From: Halioglobus maricola
Lineage (GTDB): Bacteria > Pseudomonadota > Gammaproteobacteria > Pseudomonadales > Halieaceae
Direction: 5' to 3'
Assembly (NCBI RefSeq): GCF_009388985.1
Contig: NZ_CP036422.1
Location: 2,246,501-2,310,500 of the forward strand
Length of the DNA stretch: 64,000 nucleotides
Below the pieces are notes generated by a model that was given only the letters and a program-made list of their open reading frames with translations, had not been told where the DNA came from and made no database searches. Below, one piece after another: positions 10,600 through 22,305 of the stretch; position 1 is the first letter of the stretch; each line of letters opens with the position of its first letter. The position numbers were made by a program, and so were the translations under genes.

Positions 10600-11072
10600 G
10601 TCAGGATGAGTGTTGGCCACCCCATGTCACGGTCGCTACCGTGATTGAGCGGGACGGCCGCTATCTGATGGTGGAAGAACACGACGAATTGGCCGGCGGA
10701 CTTGTCTTCAACCAGCCCGCAGGTCACGTCGACCCCGGAGAACGCCTGCTCGATGCTGCACTGCGTGAAACTCTGGAAGAAACCGGCTGGGAGGTTGAGC
10801 TGACCGGCGTCATAGGCATCTCATTCGCTACCGCGCCGAACGGCATTACCTACTACCGGACCAGCTTTGCGGCTAGGCCTTTGAAGGCACTTGAAAACGC
10901 AGTGATCGACCCCGACATACACCGTGTGCACTGGCTAACCTACGAGGAATTACTCGCCAATTCTGCTAAGATGCGCAGCCCATTGGTACTGCCCACCATA
11001 GAGCAGTATCGGATGGGTCACCACTACCCATTGGATTTCGTATACATCGATGAGCCCCAAGGCTGGCACTAA
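10596..11072 (+). CDS. nudJ: Nudix hydrolase, NudJ-type phosphatase
   Basis: Nudix enzyme. NudJ hydrolyses thiamine (pyro)phosphates, HMP-PP and nucleoside di/triphosphates in E. coli. The 158-residue protein contains a complete Nudix box, [25 protein letters not shown], shown here only to name its G, E, RE and EE positions near residues 43-66, and the NudJ-like ending [12 protein letters not shown]. It is coupled to rluE by ATGA and overlaps mnmA by 23 bases. The nudJ-mnmA-hflD-purB order is the same as in E. coli. Confidence 0.9.
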   Translation: MSQDECWPPHVTVATVIERDGRYLMVEEHDELAGGLVFNQPAGHVDPGERLLDAALRETLEETGWEVELTGVIGISFATAPNGITYYRTSFAARPLKALENAVIDPDIHRVHWLTYEELLANSAKMRSPLVLPTIEQYRMGHHYPLDFVYIDEPQGWH

Positions 11073-12140
11073 AGTTATCGTCGGAATGTCCGGCGGTGTC
11101 GACTCCTCCGTTTCTGCCCTTCTCCTGAAGGAGCAGGGCTACGCGGTGGAAGGCCTGTTCATGAAAAACTGGGACGAGGACGACGGCACCGAATATTGCA
11201 CCGCGAAGGAAGATTTCGCCGATGCCCAGGCCGTGGCGGACAAGCTGGACATCAAGCTGCACGGCGCCAACTTCGCAGCCGAATACTGGGACAATGTGTT
11301 TGAGCATTTTCTCGAAGAGTATCGCGCCGGCCGCACGCCCAATCCGGACATTCTGTGCAACCGTGAAATCAAGTTCAAGGCCTTCCTCGACTACGCAGTG
11401 ATGCTGGGCGCAGACTACATCGCCACAGGACACTACACCCGGCTGGGTGAAATCGACGGCAAAGCGGCACTGCTGAAAGGGCTGGATGGCAACAAGGACC
11501 AGAGCTATTTTCTGCACGCCGTAGGGCATCGCGAGCTCAGTAAAACCTTGTTCCCGGTAGGTGAAATCGAGAAACCGGAAGTGCGGGCGCTGGCTGAGAA
11601 GCACGACCTGGCCACAGCCCGGAAAAAGGATTCCACCGGTATCTGCTTTATCGGTGAGCGACGCTTCAAGGACTTTCTACAGCAGTATCTCCCGGCCCAA
11701 CCCGGCGACATCTACAGCCTGGAAAACGAGCACCTTGGGCGCCACCAGGGCCTGATGTATCACACGATTGGCCAGCGTCAGGGGCTGGGCATTGGCGGCC
11801 TCTCAAACCACTCTGAAGCGCCCTGGTACGTGGTCGACAAAGATCTGGAACAAAACCGCTTGCTGGTTGCCCAGGGCAATGAGCACCCGGCGCTGTTCAA
11901 GTCTTCGCTGACTGCCAGTGACATCCACTGGATCGCAGGGAACCCACCTGAGCTGCCACTGAGCTGCAGCGCCAAAGTCCGTTACCGCCAGCCTGATCAG
12001 GCCTGTACTGTCTCCCGCGAGGGCGATGGCTACCGCATCCATTTTGAGGCACCGCAGCGCGCAGTCACACCGGGTCAGTCGGTCGTACTCTATCAGGGAG
12101 ACACCTGCCTCGGTGGCGGCGTTATCGAGCAAACAGCATC

Positions 12141-12144
<4 letters not shown>
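11050..12144 (+). CDS. mnmA: tRNA 2-thiouridylase MnmA
   Basis: Adds sulfur to U34 of tRNA-Lys, -Glu and -Gln, using ATP and persulfide sulfur passed along the Tus relay. The 364-residue protein has the PP-loop SGGVDSS at 14-20, the catalytic Cys103 in [13 protein letters not shown], and the persulfide-forming Cys199 in [12 protein letters not shown]. The start codon lies within the nudJ 3' end, giving a 23-base overlap, and it matches the usual N-terminus ([13 protein letters not shown]). A tusA gene, the first sulfur acceptor, is also in this window at 57878-58132. Confidence 0.97.
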
Positions 12145-14185
<2,041 letters not shown>

Positions 14186-15325
14186 ATGACACTGACGGCG
14201 GGGGCAGAACTCAAGCTCGACCGGGAAGAATTTCTCGCCCGCTACTGGCAGCAGCGCCCGCTACTCATGCGCGGCGCAATACCCGCTTTTGAGCCGCCCA
14301 TCTCGCGCCATGAACTCGCCGGTCTCGCCTTCGAGAGCGACGTCGAGTCTCGAATTATCGACACCAGGGGCGACAACTGGGAACTGCTTCACGGGCCGTT
14401 CTCCGAAGCTGACTATCAGCGCTCGAACCCATGGACCTTATTGGTTCAGGCGGTAGATCATCATGTTCCCGCTGTGGCGCACTTGCGTCGCCTGGTTGAC
14501 TTTATCCCGAGCTGGCGAGTAGACGATGTGATGGTGAGTTACGCCGTCGACGGCGGCAGCGTGGGGCCACATTACGACAACTACGATGTATTTCTCGTTC
14601 AGGGCGAGGGGCGCCGGCGCTGGCAGGTAGGCCAGCATTGCGATTCTTCAACGCCGCTGCTTCCCCATGAGGATTTGCGCATTCTCAGTGACTTCCAGCT
14701 GCAGGATGAATTCCTGCTGGAAACGGGGGATATTCTCTACCTACCGCCTGGCGTGGCCCACTGGGGTGTGGCCGAAGGTGAGTGCACCACCTTTTCCATT
14801 GGATTTCGGGCCCCCCGGGTCGACGATCTCGTCTCTCGTTTTGCCGATGCACTGCTCGCCGACTCAAACCGCGAGGAGTTCTATCACGACGCCAGGCTGG
14901 AACCGGCAAGCCGCGCAGGAGAGATTCGCCCACGTGATCTTGAGCGCGTTCGCGCCCAGTTACTGGCTGCGCTGGACCAACCTGTCGATGACGGCTGGTT
15001 CGGGGAACTGGTGACGGAGCCCCGTTACGACGTCACACCTGAAGAAGATGAGCTGACCGAACAGCTAGCGCTACTGGATACCCCTGGTGTGACTGCCCGC
15101 CTTGCTCCCGAGAGCAAGCTGGCGTGGCAGCAGGTCGAAACCGGAATCGCCGTCTACGCCAACGGTGGTAATCAGACCTTCCCTCAAACTATTTTGGATG
15201 TCCTGTCTCAACTCTGCAGTCATTGGCAGCTCGATAGTGAGACGCTGGCGCGGGCCCTCGGCCAACCAGTGACCCGCGATCTTCTCCACTACCTGTTAGA
15301 AAGCGGTAGCATTTATGTCGAGTGA
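14186..15325 (+). CDS. roxA: Ribosomal protein L16 arginine hydroxylase RoxA (YcfD), JmjC-type
   Basis: 2-oxoglutarate/Fe(II) dioxygenase. YcfD hydroxylates an arginine of ribosomal protein L16. The 379-residue protein has the iron triad His129-x-Asp131 (GPHYDNYDVF) and distal His192 (PPGVAHWGV) in a cupin/JmjC barrel, then a C-terminal winged-helix region. It starts one base after the purB stop and overlaps the next gene by 11 bases. The purB-roxA neighbourhood is also found in pseudomonads, as I recall. Confidence 0.93.
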   Translation: MTLTAGAELKLDREEFLARYWQQRPLLMRGAIPAFEPPISRHELAGLAFESDVESRIIDTRGDNWELLHGPFSEADYQRSNPWTLLVQAVDHHVPAVAHLRRLVDFIPSWRVDDVMVSYAVDGGSVGPHYDNYDVFLVQGEGRRRWQVGQHCDSSTPLLPHEDLRILSDFQLQDEFLLETGDILYLPPGVAHWGVAEGECTTFSIGFRAPRVDDLVSRFADALLADSNREEFYHDARLEPASRAGEIRPRDLERVRAQLLAALDQPVDDGWFGELVTEPRYDVTPEEDELTEQLALLDTPGVTARLAPESKLAWQQVETGIAVYANGGNQTFPQTILDVLSQLCSHWQLDSETLARALGQPVTRDLLHYLLESGSIYVE

Positions 15326-15806
15326 TGATGAGTTTATCAGCGGCGTTGCCTACCCCTCGCCATTTGCTGAATTGGCCGTAAAGCTATGCGAAAGTGCATC
15401 GCGGTACCTGTACATTCTCAGCCCGCAGTTGGACCCTGACGCATTTGGTAGTGACGCTCTCGCCACAGCCATAAGTGCTCTTGCCCGCCGCAGCCAACAA
15501 ACCGAAATTCGTATTCTGGTCAGTGACACGCGCGGCATTGTGGGCCGCGGCCACCCACTGCTCAGTCTGGCGCGCCGCATGCCCAGCTCAGTCGAAATTC
15601 GCAAGGTGACCGACCATCCTGACTGGCACGGACAGACTGTCGTAATTCGAGACCGGGACGGGGTGCTGTTCAAACCTGGAGAGGCCAACAAGGACGGTTT
15701 CTACGAGCCGGATTCGCGAGCCTCGACTGAACGCCACAGGGAACTCTTTCTGGAGTTGTGGCGATTCAGTGAGGCAGACCCCAACCTCCGTACTCTGTCT
15801 ATCTGA
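15315..15806 (+). CDS. DUF7931-like / phospholipase D-like fold protein
   Basis: Product not experimentally characterised as far as I know. The 163-residue protein resembles the C-terminal domain that follows a GNAT acetyltransferase in the gene next to roxA in pseudomonads (DUF7931-type). Here the acetyltransferase half is missing. Visible segments such as LYILSPQLDPDAFGSDALATAI, IRILVSDTRGIVGRGHPLLSLARR and FEPDSRASTERHRELFLELW-like endings suggest a PLD-like half-domain. No HKD catalytic motif is seen. It overlaps roxA by 11 bases, so coupling with the hydroxylase is likely. Confidence 0.65.
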   Translation: MSSDDEFISGVAYPSPFAELAVKLCESASRYLYILSPQLDPDAFGSDALATAISALARRSQQTEIRILVSDTRGIVGRGHPLLSLARRMPSSVEIRKVTDHPDWHGQTVVIRDRDGVLFKPGEANKDGFYEPDSRASTERHRELFLELWRFSEADPNLRTLSI

Positions 15807-15825
15807 ACACGCCATAGCGCGCACA

Positions 15826-15849
15826 AAAAAGGCGCCCGTAGGCGCCTTT
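15826..15849 (-). terminator. Intrinsic terminator, mainly for the isocitrate dehydrogenase gene
   Basis: GGCGCC-CGTA-GGCGCC (15831-15846) flanked by AAAAAA on the left and TTT on the right. Read on the minus strand it is a stem followed by a six-T tract, a good terminator for icd. On the plus strand the T tract is short but it may also stop the roxA transcript. Confidence 0.85.
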
Positions 15850-15874
15850 GCGAAGTACCCTTCTCAGGCGAGAC

Positions 15875-18112
15875 TCAGGTGTTAGCGTCGGCCAATATGG
15901 CGTTCAAACTAGGACTGGCGCGCATGATCCGCTTAACCGCTGCGCGATCGGCATGGTAATAGCCGTAGCCCTCCTCCTGCACAGGCTTGCCCTGGGCCTG
16001 TTCCAACTCGGATATGATGGCTTCTTCCGCCCCGGCAAGCGCTTCCGCGAGAGGCGCAAATTTCGCGGCCAGCGCGGGATCTTCATCCTGCGCCGCGACT
16101 GCCTGTGCCCAGTACAGGCCCAGGTAAAAGTGGCTGCCACGATTGTCCAGCTCACCCACCTTGCGCGAGGGTGACTTGTTGTTTTCGAGCAACTTACCGG
16201 TGGCAGTATCCAGCGTTTTCGCCAGAATAGCCGCTGCCTGGTTATCCTGCTTGATACCCATATCTTCCAGTGAGACCGCCAGTGCGAGGAATTCGCCCAG
16301 AGAATCCCAGCGCAGGTGATTCTCTTCCTGCAACTGCTGAACGTGTTTGGGGGCGGAGCCGCCGGCGCCAGTTTCATACATACCGCCGCCTTTCAGCATA
16401 GGCACGATTGAGAGCATCTTGGCCGAGGTACCCAATTCCATAATCGGGAACAGGTCAGTCAGGTAGTCGCGCAATACATTGCCCGTGGCAGAAATCGTGT
16501 CGGAACCGCGAATCATGCGTTCCATGCTGCGACGGATGGCCTCAACATAGGTCATGATCCGGATATCCAGACCGTCAGTATCATGATCCTTCAGGTAGGT
16601 ATTCACCTTTTTGATCAGCTCGATATCGTGTGCGCGATTGCGATCAAGCCAGAAGATGACCGGCGTATCGGACTGGCGTGAGCGAGTGACGGCGAGTTTC
16701 ACCCAATCGCGAATTGCCTCATCCTTGGTCTGGCAGGCGCGCCAGATATCGCCCGGCTCGACGTCGTGCTGTGTCAGCACATTGCCTGAAGCGTCTACAA
16801 CGCGCATCACGCCCTCTTCCTCAATCTCGAACGTCTTATCGTGCGAGCCGTACTCTTCGGCTTTCTTGGCCATTAAACCGACGTTGGGAACCGTGCCGCA
16901 GGTCGTTGGATCGAATGCGCCATTGGTTTTACAGAAATTGATCATCTCCTGATACAGCACCGAATAGGTGCTTTCGGGCATGACTGCCTTGGTGTCCTTT
17001 GGCTTGCCGTCAGGACCCCACATTTTGCCGCCATTGCGGATCATTGCGGGCATGGACGCATCCACGATCACGTCAGACGGCACGTGCAGATTGGTAATCC
17101 CTTTCACGGAATCAACCATCGCCAGTTCCGGCCGGTGTTCGTAACAGTCGTGAATATCCTGCGCGATCTCTTCGCGCTTGGAACGTGGCAGTGATTCGAT
17201 TTTCTCGTAGACGCTTGAGAGGCCGTTGTTGGGATTCACACCCAGCTCTTCGAACAACGCCGCGTGCTTTTCGAACAGGTCCTTATAGAACACTGTCACC
17301 GCGTGTCCGAAAACAATGGGATGCGAGACCTTCATCATGGTCGCTTTGACGTGCAGGGACCACATCACACCAGAGTCTTTGGCGTCTTGCATGGTCTCTT
17401 CGAGGAACTCACGCAAGGCCTTGGCGCTCATACGCATGCTGTCGACCACCTCGCCCTCAAGCAGTGGCAATTCCTTCTTGACGGACACCGTGCCATCCGG
17501 GGAAACGAACTCAATGCGGACATCGCCCGCCTGAGCCATGGTGAATGACTGTTCTGCTGAGTAGAAATCGCCGCCGCGCATATAATCAGCGTGGGAGCGA
17601 GATGCCATGCTCCAGGCGCCCATCGAGTGCGGGAATTTTTTTACAAACTGTTTCACCGCACCGGGCGCGCGCCGGTCCGAATTACCTTCGCGCAGAACCG
17701 GGTTTACGGCGCTGCCGAGAACTTTGGAGTAGCGAGCTGCCACATCCTTTTCCTCATCGGTCTCCGGTGTCTCAGGATAGTCAGGCAGTGCATAGCCCTG
17801 TCCTTGAAGTTCGGCGATACAATCCTTCAACTGAGGCACTGAAGCACTAATGTTCGGCAATTTGATAATGTTGGCGTCAGGGTCCTGCGTGAGCTCACCC
17901 AGAAAAGCCAATCCGTCCTGCACCCGCTGTTCCTCAGCAAGGTAGTCGGGAAAACCCGACAAAATACGACCGGCGAGGGAAATATCGGTGATCTTGACGT
18001 CGATGTTAGCGGCGCTGGTAAAGGTGCGCACTATAGGAAGCAGAGAGCAGGTGGCCAGAGAAGGCGCCTCATCCGTGAGTGTGTAGTAGATCGTATTAGC
18101 GTTGCTTGACAT
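15875..18112 (-). CDS. icd: Monomeric NADP-dependent isocitrate dehydrogenase
   Basis: Oxidative decarboxylation of isocitrate to 2-oxoglutarate with NADP. At 745 residues it is the large monomeric IDH type (also named idh or icdII), unrelated in length to the E. coli dimeric enzyme (about 416). Recognisable parts are [19 protein letters not shown] at the N-terminus, [20 protein letters not shown], and [16 protein letters not shown]. The ATG at 18112 with AGGACACT in front is preferred to an upstream in-frame start at 18160. It is transcribed alone, with a terminator downstream. In P. aeruginosa idh is, from memory, between cspD and nudJ. Confidence 0.96.
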   Translation of the reverse strand: MSSNANTIYYTLTDEAPSLATCSLLPIVRTFTSAANIDVKITDISLAGRILSGFPDYLAEEQRVQDGLAFLGELTQDPDANIIKLPNISASVPQLKDCIAELQGQGYALPDYPETPETDEEKDVAARYSKVLGSAVNPVLREGNSDRRAPGAVKQFVKKFPHSMGAWSMASRSHADYMRGGDFYSAEQSFTMAQAGDVRIEFVSPDGTVSVKKELPLLEGEVVDSMRMSAKALREFLEETMQDAKDSGVMWSLHVKATMMKVSHPIVFGHAVTVFYKDLFEKHAALFEELGVNPNNGLSSVYEKIESLPRSKREEIAQDIHDCYEHRPELAMVDSVKGITNLHVPSDVIVDASMPAMIRNGGKMWGPDGKPKDTKAVMPESTYSVLYQEMINFCKTNGAFDPTTCGTVPNVGLMAKKAEEYGSHDKTFEIEEEGVMRVVDASGNVLTQHDVEPGDIWRACQTKDEAIRDWVKLAVTRSRQSDTPVIFWLDRNRAHDIELIKKVNTYLKDHDTDGLDIRIMTYVEAIRRSMERMIRGSDTISATGNVLRDYLTDLFPIMELGTSAKMLSIVPMLKGGGMYETGAGGSAPKHVQQLQEENHLRWDSLGEFLALAVSLEDMGIKQDNQAAAILAKTLDTATGKLLENNKSPSRKVGELDNRGSHFYLGLYWAQAVAAQDEDPALAAKFAPLAEALAGAEEAIISELEQAQGKPVQEEGYGYYHADRAAVKRIMRASPSLNAILADANT

Positions 18113-18250
18113 AGTGTCCTCTGATTGAGCGTGTAACGGGGCAATTCCGGAGGCATTCACCGGAATTCAGGCGGCAAATAGTGTACATTATTTCTCAGCA
18201 TAATTGGCGGAATACTTGGCATGAATGCGGCATGAATTTGGCCAAAGCAG

Positions 18251-18841
18251 CTATTTTTGCGCTTGAGGCCACCGGGAACGAAGCAAGCCCCACAGGTTCA
18301 CGTCAACCAGCTCTCCCTTGAGCAGCTGCCGCTCTCGTTGGCGCCCCTCCAGAGTGAACCCCAGGCGCTCCAAAAGGCCATTCGAGGCGTCGTTACGTGG
18401 ATCAACCCTGGCGTCAATACGGCGCACGGCCATATCGTCAAACGCATAACTGATCAGCCGGCTCACAGCTTCTCTGGCGACCCCTCTACCCCAGTGATGG
18501 CGGCCGAGGCCGTAGCCGATCTCAATACGTTCGTGGTCATGTTCGTAACCGAACAAGATACAGCTACCGCAGATCGCCCCGCTGGTTCGATCGCAGATGA
18601 CCCATTGAATGGCCTCGCGATCGCGGTGCCGTTGCCTGACCTTGTCAAACCAGATCTCAGCGTCGTCCATGCCCCGCCATGTCTCAAAGGGGAGATAGCG
18701 ATTAACCTCCTCCACGCGATGGATTTTGAGTAGCGCATGCAGGTCGCGATAAGTCACCATTCTCAGCTCGAGTCGCTCCGAGAAAATAGAACCCTCCGGG
18801 AGCTGCAGGCGTTCGTTCTCGGGAGGTAGTGCGCTGCTCAT
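18251..18841 (-). CDS. GNAT N-acetyltransferase, RimJ/RimL type
   Basis: Acetyl-CoA-dependent N-acetyltransferase of the RimJ/RimL/SpeG-like group. The substrate is unknown. The 196-residue protein has the acetyl-CoA loop GYGLGRHHWGRGVAREAV (a Q/RxxGxG/A variant) and the typical C-terminal N..S...LE.LGF segment (NDASNGLLERLGFTLEG). The start at 18841 follows the Rieske gene stop by one base (TGATATG); a longer frame reaching 19105 is an antisense-like extension into the Rieske gene. It probably forms an operon with that ferredoxin. Confidence 0.87.
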   Translation of the reverse strand: MSSALPPENERLQLPEGSIFSERLELRMVTYRDLHALLKIHRVEEVNRYLPFETWRGMDDAEIWFDKVRQRHRDREAIQWVICDRTSGAICGSCILFGYEHDHERIEIGYGLGRHHWGRGVAREAVSRLISYAFDDMAVRRIDARVDPRNDASNGLLERLGFTLEGRQRERQLLKGELVDVNLWGLLRSRWPQAQK

Positions 18842-18842
18842 A

Positions 18843-19169
18843 TCAGATGCTCTGATCGTCGATAACAACACCGATCTCATTGCCCTCGTACACCAGTTCC
18901 CAGATCCGCAAGCCCCCACAGGGCTCCTCGGTGTTCTCGAGCAACCGGCCGTCTGCGAGGGAGAAACGGTAGTGGTGTGCGGCACACTGAATAACACCGC
19001 CTGATACCAACGCAGCGTCCAGGGGATGCTCCCGGTGCGGGCATACTGCGTCGACAAGATAGCGCTGGCCATCTCTCTGCAACAACAGGAGTTGATGGTG
19101 ATCAATCTTGAACGTGCAGGTGTAGCCGTCGTGAAGATTGATCAACTTGTCCAGTGGCACGAAGCGCAT
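18843..19169 (-). CDS. Rieske [2Fe-2S] ferredoxin-like protein
   Basis: Small soluble Rieske protein, 108 residues. Cluster ligands are visible as Cys43-Pro-His45 and Cys62-Ala-Ala-His65, the C-x-H...C-x-x-H pattern. No oxygenase catalytic domain follows, so it is a stand-alone electron carrier of the NirD/BphF type rather than a terminal oxygenase. The partner is not known. The next gene, one base downstream, is an acetyltransferase, and a divergent c-di-GMP gene lies upstream. Confidence 0.88.
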   Translation of the reverse strand: MRFVPLDKLINLHDGYTCTFKIDHHQLLLLQRDGQRYLVDAVCPHREHPLDAALVSGGVIQCAAHHYRFSLADGRLLENTEEPCGGLRIWELVYEGNEIGVVIDDQSI

Positions 19170-19281
19170 GTCACCAATAATTATGAGTTAGTTAGGCCCG
19201 ATTGAGACTAACCGGTTTTAATCGCGGTCACCAGTCATCGCGACTAGTACTTTCGGACATAGCCAAACGCTTTAATAGGGC

Positions 19282-19295
19282 TATACTCAATTGAG
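19282..19295 (+). promoter_or_regulatory. -10 box and palindrome upstream of the GGDEF-EAL gene
   Basis: TATACT (19282-19287) overlaps the perfect palindrome CTCAATTGAG (19286-19295), about 50 bases before the start codon. No good -35 hexamer is seen at 17 bp, so an activator or another sigma factor may be used. The rest of the 176-bp gap contains nothing else recognisable. Confidence 0.35.
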
Positions 19296-19345
19296 ATGCT
19301 CGCGATAGACGGCGCAGAATTGAGAGGAGCTTGCTAGCTCAATCA

Positions 19346-21328
19346 ATGGACGATCTGAAAGGCCTGCTTACAAAGGTCGAACATGTGAAAGATATAACCG
19401 AAGGTTATAGGTTTTCTCGACTTACTACAGTGTTTTGGGCGCTGGAGTGTGCTTTATTTGCGCTGATCGTGGTCCAGCTCATTATCGGTCATACTGAGCT
19501 TGCACTCGTGTTAGCTGGTCTGGCCGTCGCCATTACCTGCGTCCCTATCCTGATACGCAAGGGAAGGCCCGATCTGGCCACCAATGCGCTTGTTATCATC
19601 CTGGCAACACCAGTCTTCGGGCTCATGTGGACGTATAAGGGTTTACACGACGAGGCGATGCTCGCCATACCAGCCCTCATTCTGTTCTCGGCGGTGGTTG
19701 GCAGCCGCTGGATCTTTGTCGCCGTAACCGTCTCGGCGATCATTACTGTTTTCCTGATAGGTCTCGCCAATACGACCGGCGTTTACATTCATCAGCTTCA
19801 GCCTGGCAACCTCTACACCGCGGCCATGATTATCGTCATCCTTATGGTGACCAGTTTTGCCGTCTGGGTATTCGCCGAAGATATGCGCGCGACCATGGAG
19901 CGGCTAAGCCGGGAAATCCATAGGGTAAACGAGTCCCAGTTCAAGATTCGCGAACTGGCACATCACGATGCCCTCACCAGCCTCCCCAATCGGCTACTCG
20001 CACGCGAGCAGTTTGAGCATGCATTGGCCGTCAGCCAGCGCACTGACACCAAGGTCTGCCTCATGTTCATGGACCTGGACGACTTCAAGAATGTGAACGA
20101 TTCCTTCGGCCATCAAGGGGGAGATGAATTTCTACAGGAAACTGCACAGCGCCTGATCAGTACGGTACGCACCACAGATTGTGTATCGCGCCTCGGGGGC
20201 GACGAATTTCTCATTATCCTGGAGTCGGTAGATGATGCTGAGCTGATGACCAGTGTTGCCAGCAAAATTTTGCAGGAGGTTAAAAAGCCAGTTGCCATCG
20301 GCGACTCTGATATCGTGGTCACTGCCTCCATTGGTATTGCGATAGCGCCAGACGACGGCGAGGACTTCGACACGATCTGCCGCCAGGCAGATATCGCCAT
20401 GTATCACACCAAGGATTCTGGCCGGAACAACTACCACTTCTTCAATGAGGCAATGCACCAGCGGGTGCAGGACCGCCTTAACATTCTGTCCTATCTTCAC
20501 GAGGGGCTGAGTAAACGACAGTTTGAGCTTTACTATCAGCCTAAAATTGATCTTGCCACAGGCCGGATCATCGGTGCCGAGGCATTGATTCGATGGCATC
20601 ACCCTGTTCGCGGCCTGATCACGCCTGATGATTTCATTCCAGTTGCCGAACAATCAGGCTTGATTGAAGAGATGGGCACCTGGGTTGTAGAAGAAGCCTG
20701 TCGCTATTGTAAACAGTGTGAAGAGCTGGGACTGATCGAAAGCGACTTCACCATGGCGGTCAACATCTCACCCGTACAGTTCTCCCGCGGGGCCATCACC
20801 GAGGTTGTCGATGAAGCCTTGAAGAAGAACGGCCTCGCTGCACAGCGACTGGAACTGGAACTCACCGAATCGCTGCTGATAGACAACAGCGCGTCAATCA
20901 AGCGAGCCCTGTTGCAACTGCGAAAACTGGGCGTTGAGCTCGCTATTGATGACTTCGGCACCGGCTACTCGAACCTCGGTTACTTAAAGGCATTTCAGGT
21001 CGGTGTGCTTAAGATTGATCGCTCATTTATCAGCAAAATTCTCGAAGCCGAGCAGAGCCGCATTTTGGTCGAGGCCATTATTCAGGTTGCATCGCGCCTG
21101 AATATCAAAGTGGTTGCCGAGGGGGTCGAGAGCCAGCAGATGGCTGAAGCCCTGTTCGTGCTTGGCTGCGATCAGGCCCAGGGCTTCCACTGGACGCGCC
21201 CGTTGAACGCGATGAAATTCGAAAAATATATGCGTGACCACCAGCGCGAACAGCGACGCAACGGTGGCGCCCCGACCCTGCAGGCTGTAGCCGGTGAGAT
21301 GCAGTCGAGCGAATTAACGCCCTCCTGA
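19346..21328 (+). CDS. Membrane GGDEF-EAL protein (diguanylate cyclase / c-di-GMP phosphodiesterase)
   Basis: Makes and/or degrades cyclic di-GMP. The 660-residue protein begins with about six membrane segments (residues 30-180) without a recognised sensor family, followed by a GGDEF domain with an intact active site (RLGGDEFL at about 283-289) and an inhibitory site RTTD five residues upstream. Then comes an EAL domain with EALIRW at about 411-416, DDFGTGYSN and the other metal ligands. Both domains look competent. ATG 19346 is chosen; an in-frame TTG at 19331 lies directly against an AGGAG box and is less likely. It ends 7 bases from the convergent meaB stop. Confidence 0.93.
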   Translation: MDDLKGLLTKVEHVKDITEGYRFSRLTTVFWALECALFALIVVQLIIGHTELALVLAGLAVAITCVPILIRKGRPDLATNALVIILATPVFGLMWTYKGLHDEAMLAIPALILFSAVVGSRWIFVAVTVSAIITVFLIGLANTTGVYIHQLQPGNLYTAAMIIVILMVTSFAVWVFAEDMRATMERLSREIHRVNESQFKIRELAHHDALTSLPNRLLAREQFEHALAVSQRTDTKVCLMFMDLDDFKNVNDSFGHQGGDEFLQETAQRLISTVRTTDCVSRLGGDEFLIILESVDDAELMTSVASKILQEVKKPVAIGDSDIVVTASIGIAIAPDDGEDFDTICRQADIAMYHTKDSGRNNYHFFNEAMHQRVQDRLNILSYLHEGLSKRQFELYYQPKIDLATGRIIGAEALIRWHHPVRGLITPDDFIPVAEQSGLIEEMGTWVVEEACRYCKQCEELGLIESDFTMAVNISPVQFSRGAITEVVDEALKKNGLAAQRLELELTESLLIDNSASIKRALLQLRKLGVELAIDDFGTGYSNLGYLKAFQVGVLKIDRSFISKILEAEQSRILVEAIIQVASRLNIKVVAEGVESQQMAEALFVLGCDQAQGFHWTRPLNAMKFEKYMRDHQREQRRNGGAPTLQAVAGEMQSSELTPS

Positions 21329-21335
21329 ACGCAGC

Positions 21336-22295
21336 TTATAACTGCTCGATGATTTTTTGCGCCGCAGCGTAGGCCGTAATCCTCTGCGTCTCAACACCCG
21401 CTTCCATTTCAGGTAGCAGCTGCTTCACGCCCTCGCTTTGAGATAGCTTGAGCATCAACATCTCGTTGACCAGTTGATGCATCCAATCCCGGTTCTGTTC
21501 AGCGCGTTTGGTCGCGAAGGCGCCCTGCGAATGGGCTTCGAAGTAGTAATTGATCAACATACCCCACACTGCATCAATATTGATTTTCTTCAGCGCCGAA
21601 CAGGTCATCACCTGGGGCGTCCAGAAACTGGTGTGGCGGAGAAGATTCATTGCACTTGTGTATTGCTGGCGCGCGAGGGATGCCAGCTTCTCGCTTTCTC
21701 CGTCAGCTTTATTGATGACTAATGCATCGGCCAACTCCATGATGCCTTTCTTGATTCCTTGCAGTTCATCGCCACCACCGGGAAGCATCAGCACCATAAA
21801 GAAATCGACCATACCAGCCACCTGGTATTCGCTCTGACCGACACCAACAGTCTCCACAAGGATCACGTCATACCCGGCTGCCTCACACAGCAGCATGGTC
21901 TCACGGGTTTTCTGCGCGACACCACCGAGAGCACCCTCGGAGGGCGAGGGTCGAATAAACGCCTCTTCCCTGCGGGACAACTCCTCCATTCGGGTTTTGT
22001 CGCCAAGAATAGACCCACCGGCAATTGGCGAGCTGGGATCAACCGCCAGTACAGCCACCCGTTTGCCCTGTTCGATGAGATACAGGCCAAAGGACTCGAT
22101 AAACGTCGATTTACCGACACCGGGCACACCGGTTATGCCGATCCGGATACTTTGCCCGCTGTAAGGAAGCACCTGCTCGAGAATGCCCTGCGCCTGCAGC
22201 CGATGCTCGTCGAGCTTGGACTCGACGAGAGTAATGGCCTTGGCGAGAGCTCGCCGATTACCGCTGAGCAGCGTTTCCAGGTCGAATGCGGGCAT
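21336..22295 (-). CDS. meaB: MeaB-type GTPase, methylmalonyl-CoA mutase chaperone (ArgK family)
   Basis: G3E GTPase that gates cobalamin loading and protects methylmalonyl-CoA mutase from inactivation. The 319-residue protein has the P-loop GVPGVGKS at 56-63, the base-specificity motif NKAD, and the family segments AVDPSSPIAGGSILGDKTRM and LVETVGVGQSE. It follows the mutase gene after only 10 bases and is last in the propionyl-CoA operon, the usual MeaB position. It was historically misannotated as an arginine/ornithine transport kinase (ArgK). Confidence 0.95.
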   Translation of the reverse strand: MPAFDLETLLSGNRRALAKAITLVESKLDEHRLQAQGILEQVLPYSGQSIRIGITGVPGVGKSTFIESFGLYLIEQGKRVAVLAVDPSSPIAGGSILGDKTRMEELSRREEAFIRPSPSEGALGGVAQKTRETMLLCEAAGYDVILVETVGVGQSEYQVAGMVDFFMVLMLPGGGDELQGIKKGIMELADALVINKADGESEKLASLARQQYTSAMNLLRHTSFWTPQVMTCSALKKINIDAVWGMLINYYFEAHSQGAFATKRAEQNRDWMHQLVNEMLMLKLSQSEGVKQLLPEMEAGVETQRITAYAAAQKIIEQL

Positions 22296-22305
22296 GGACA
22301 GGCGT

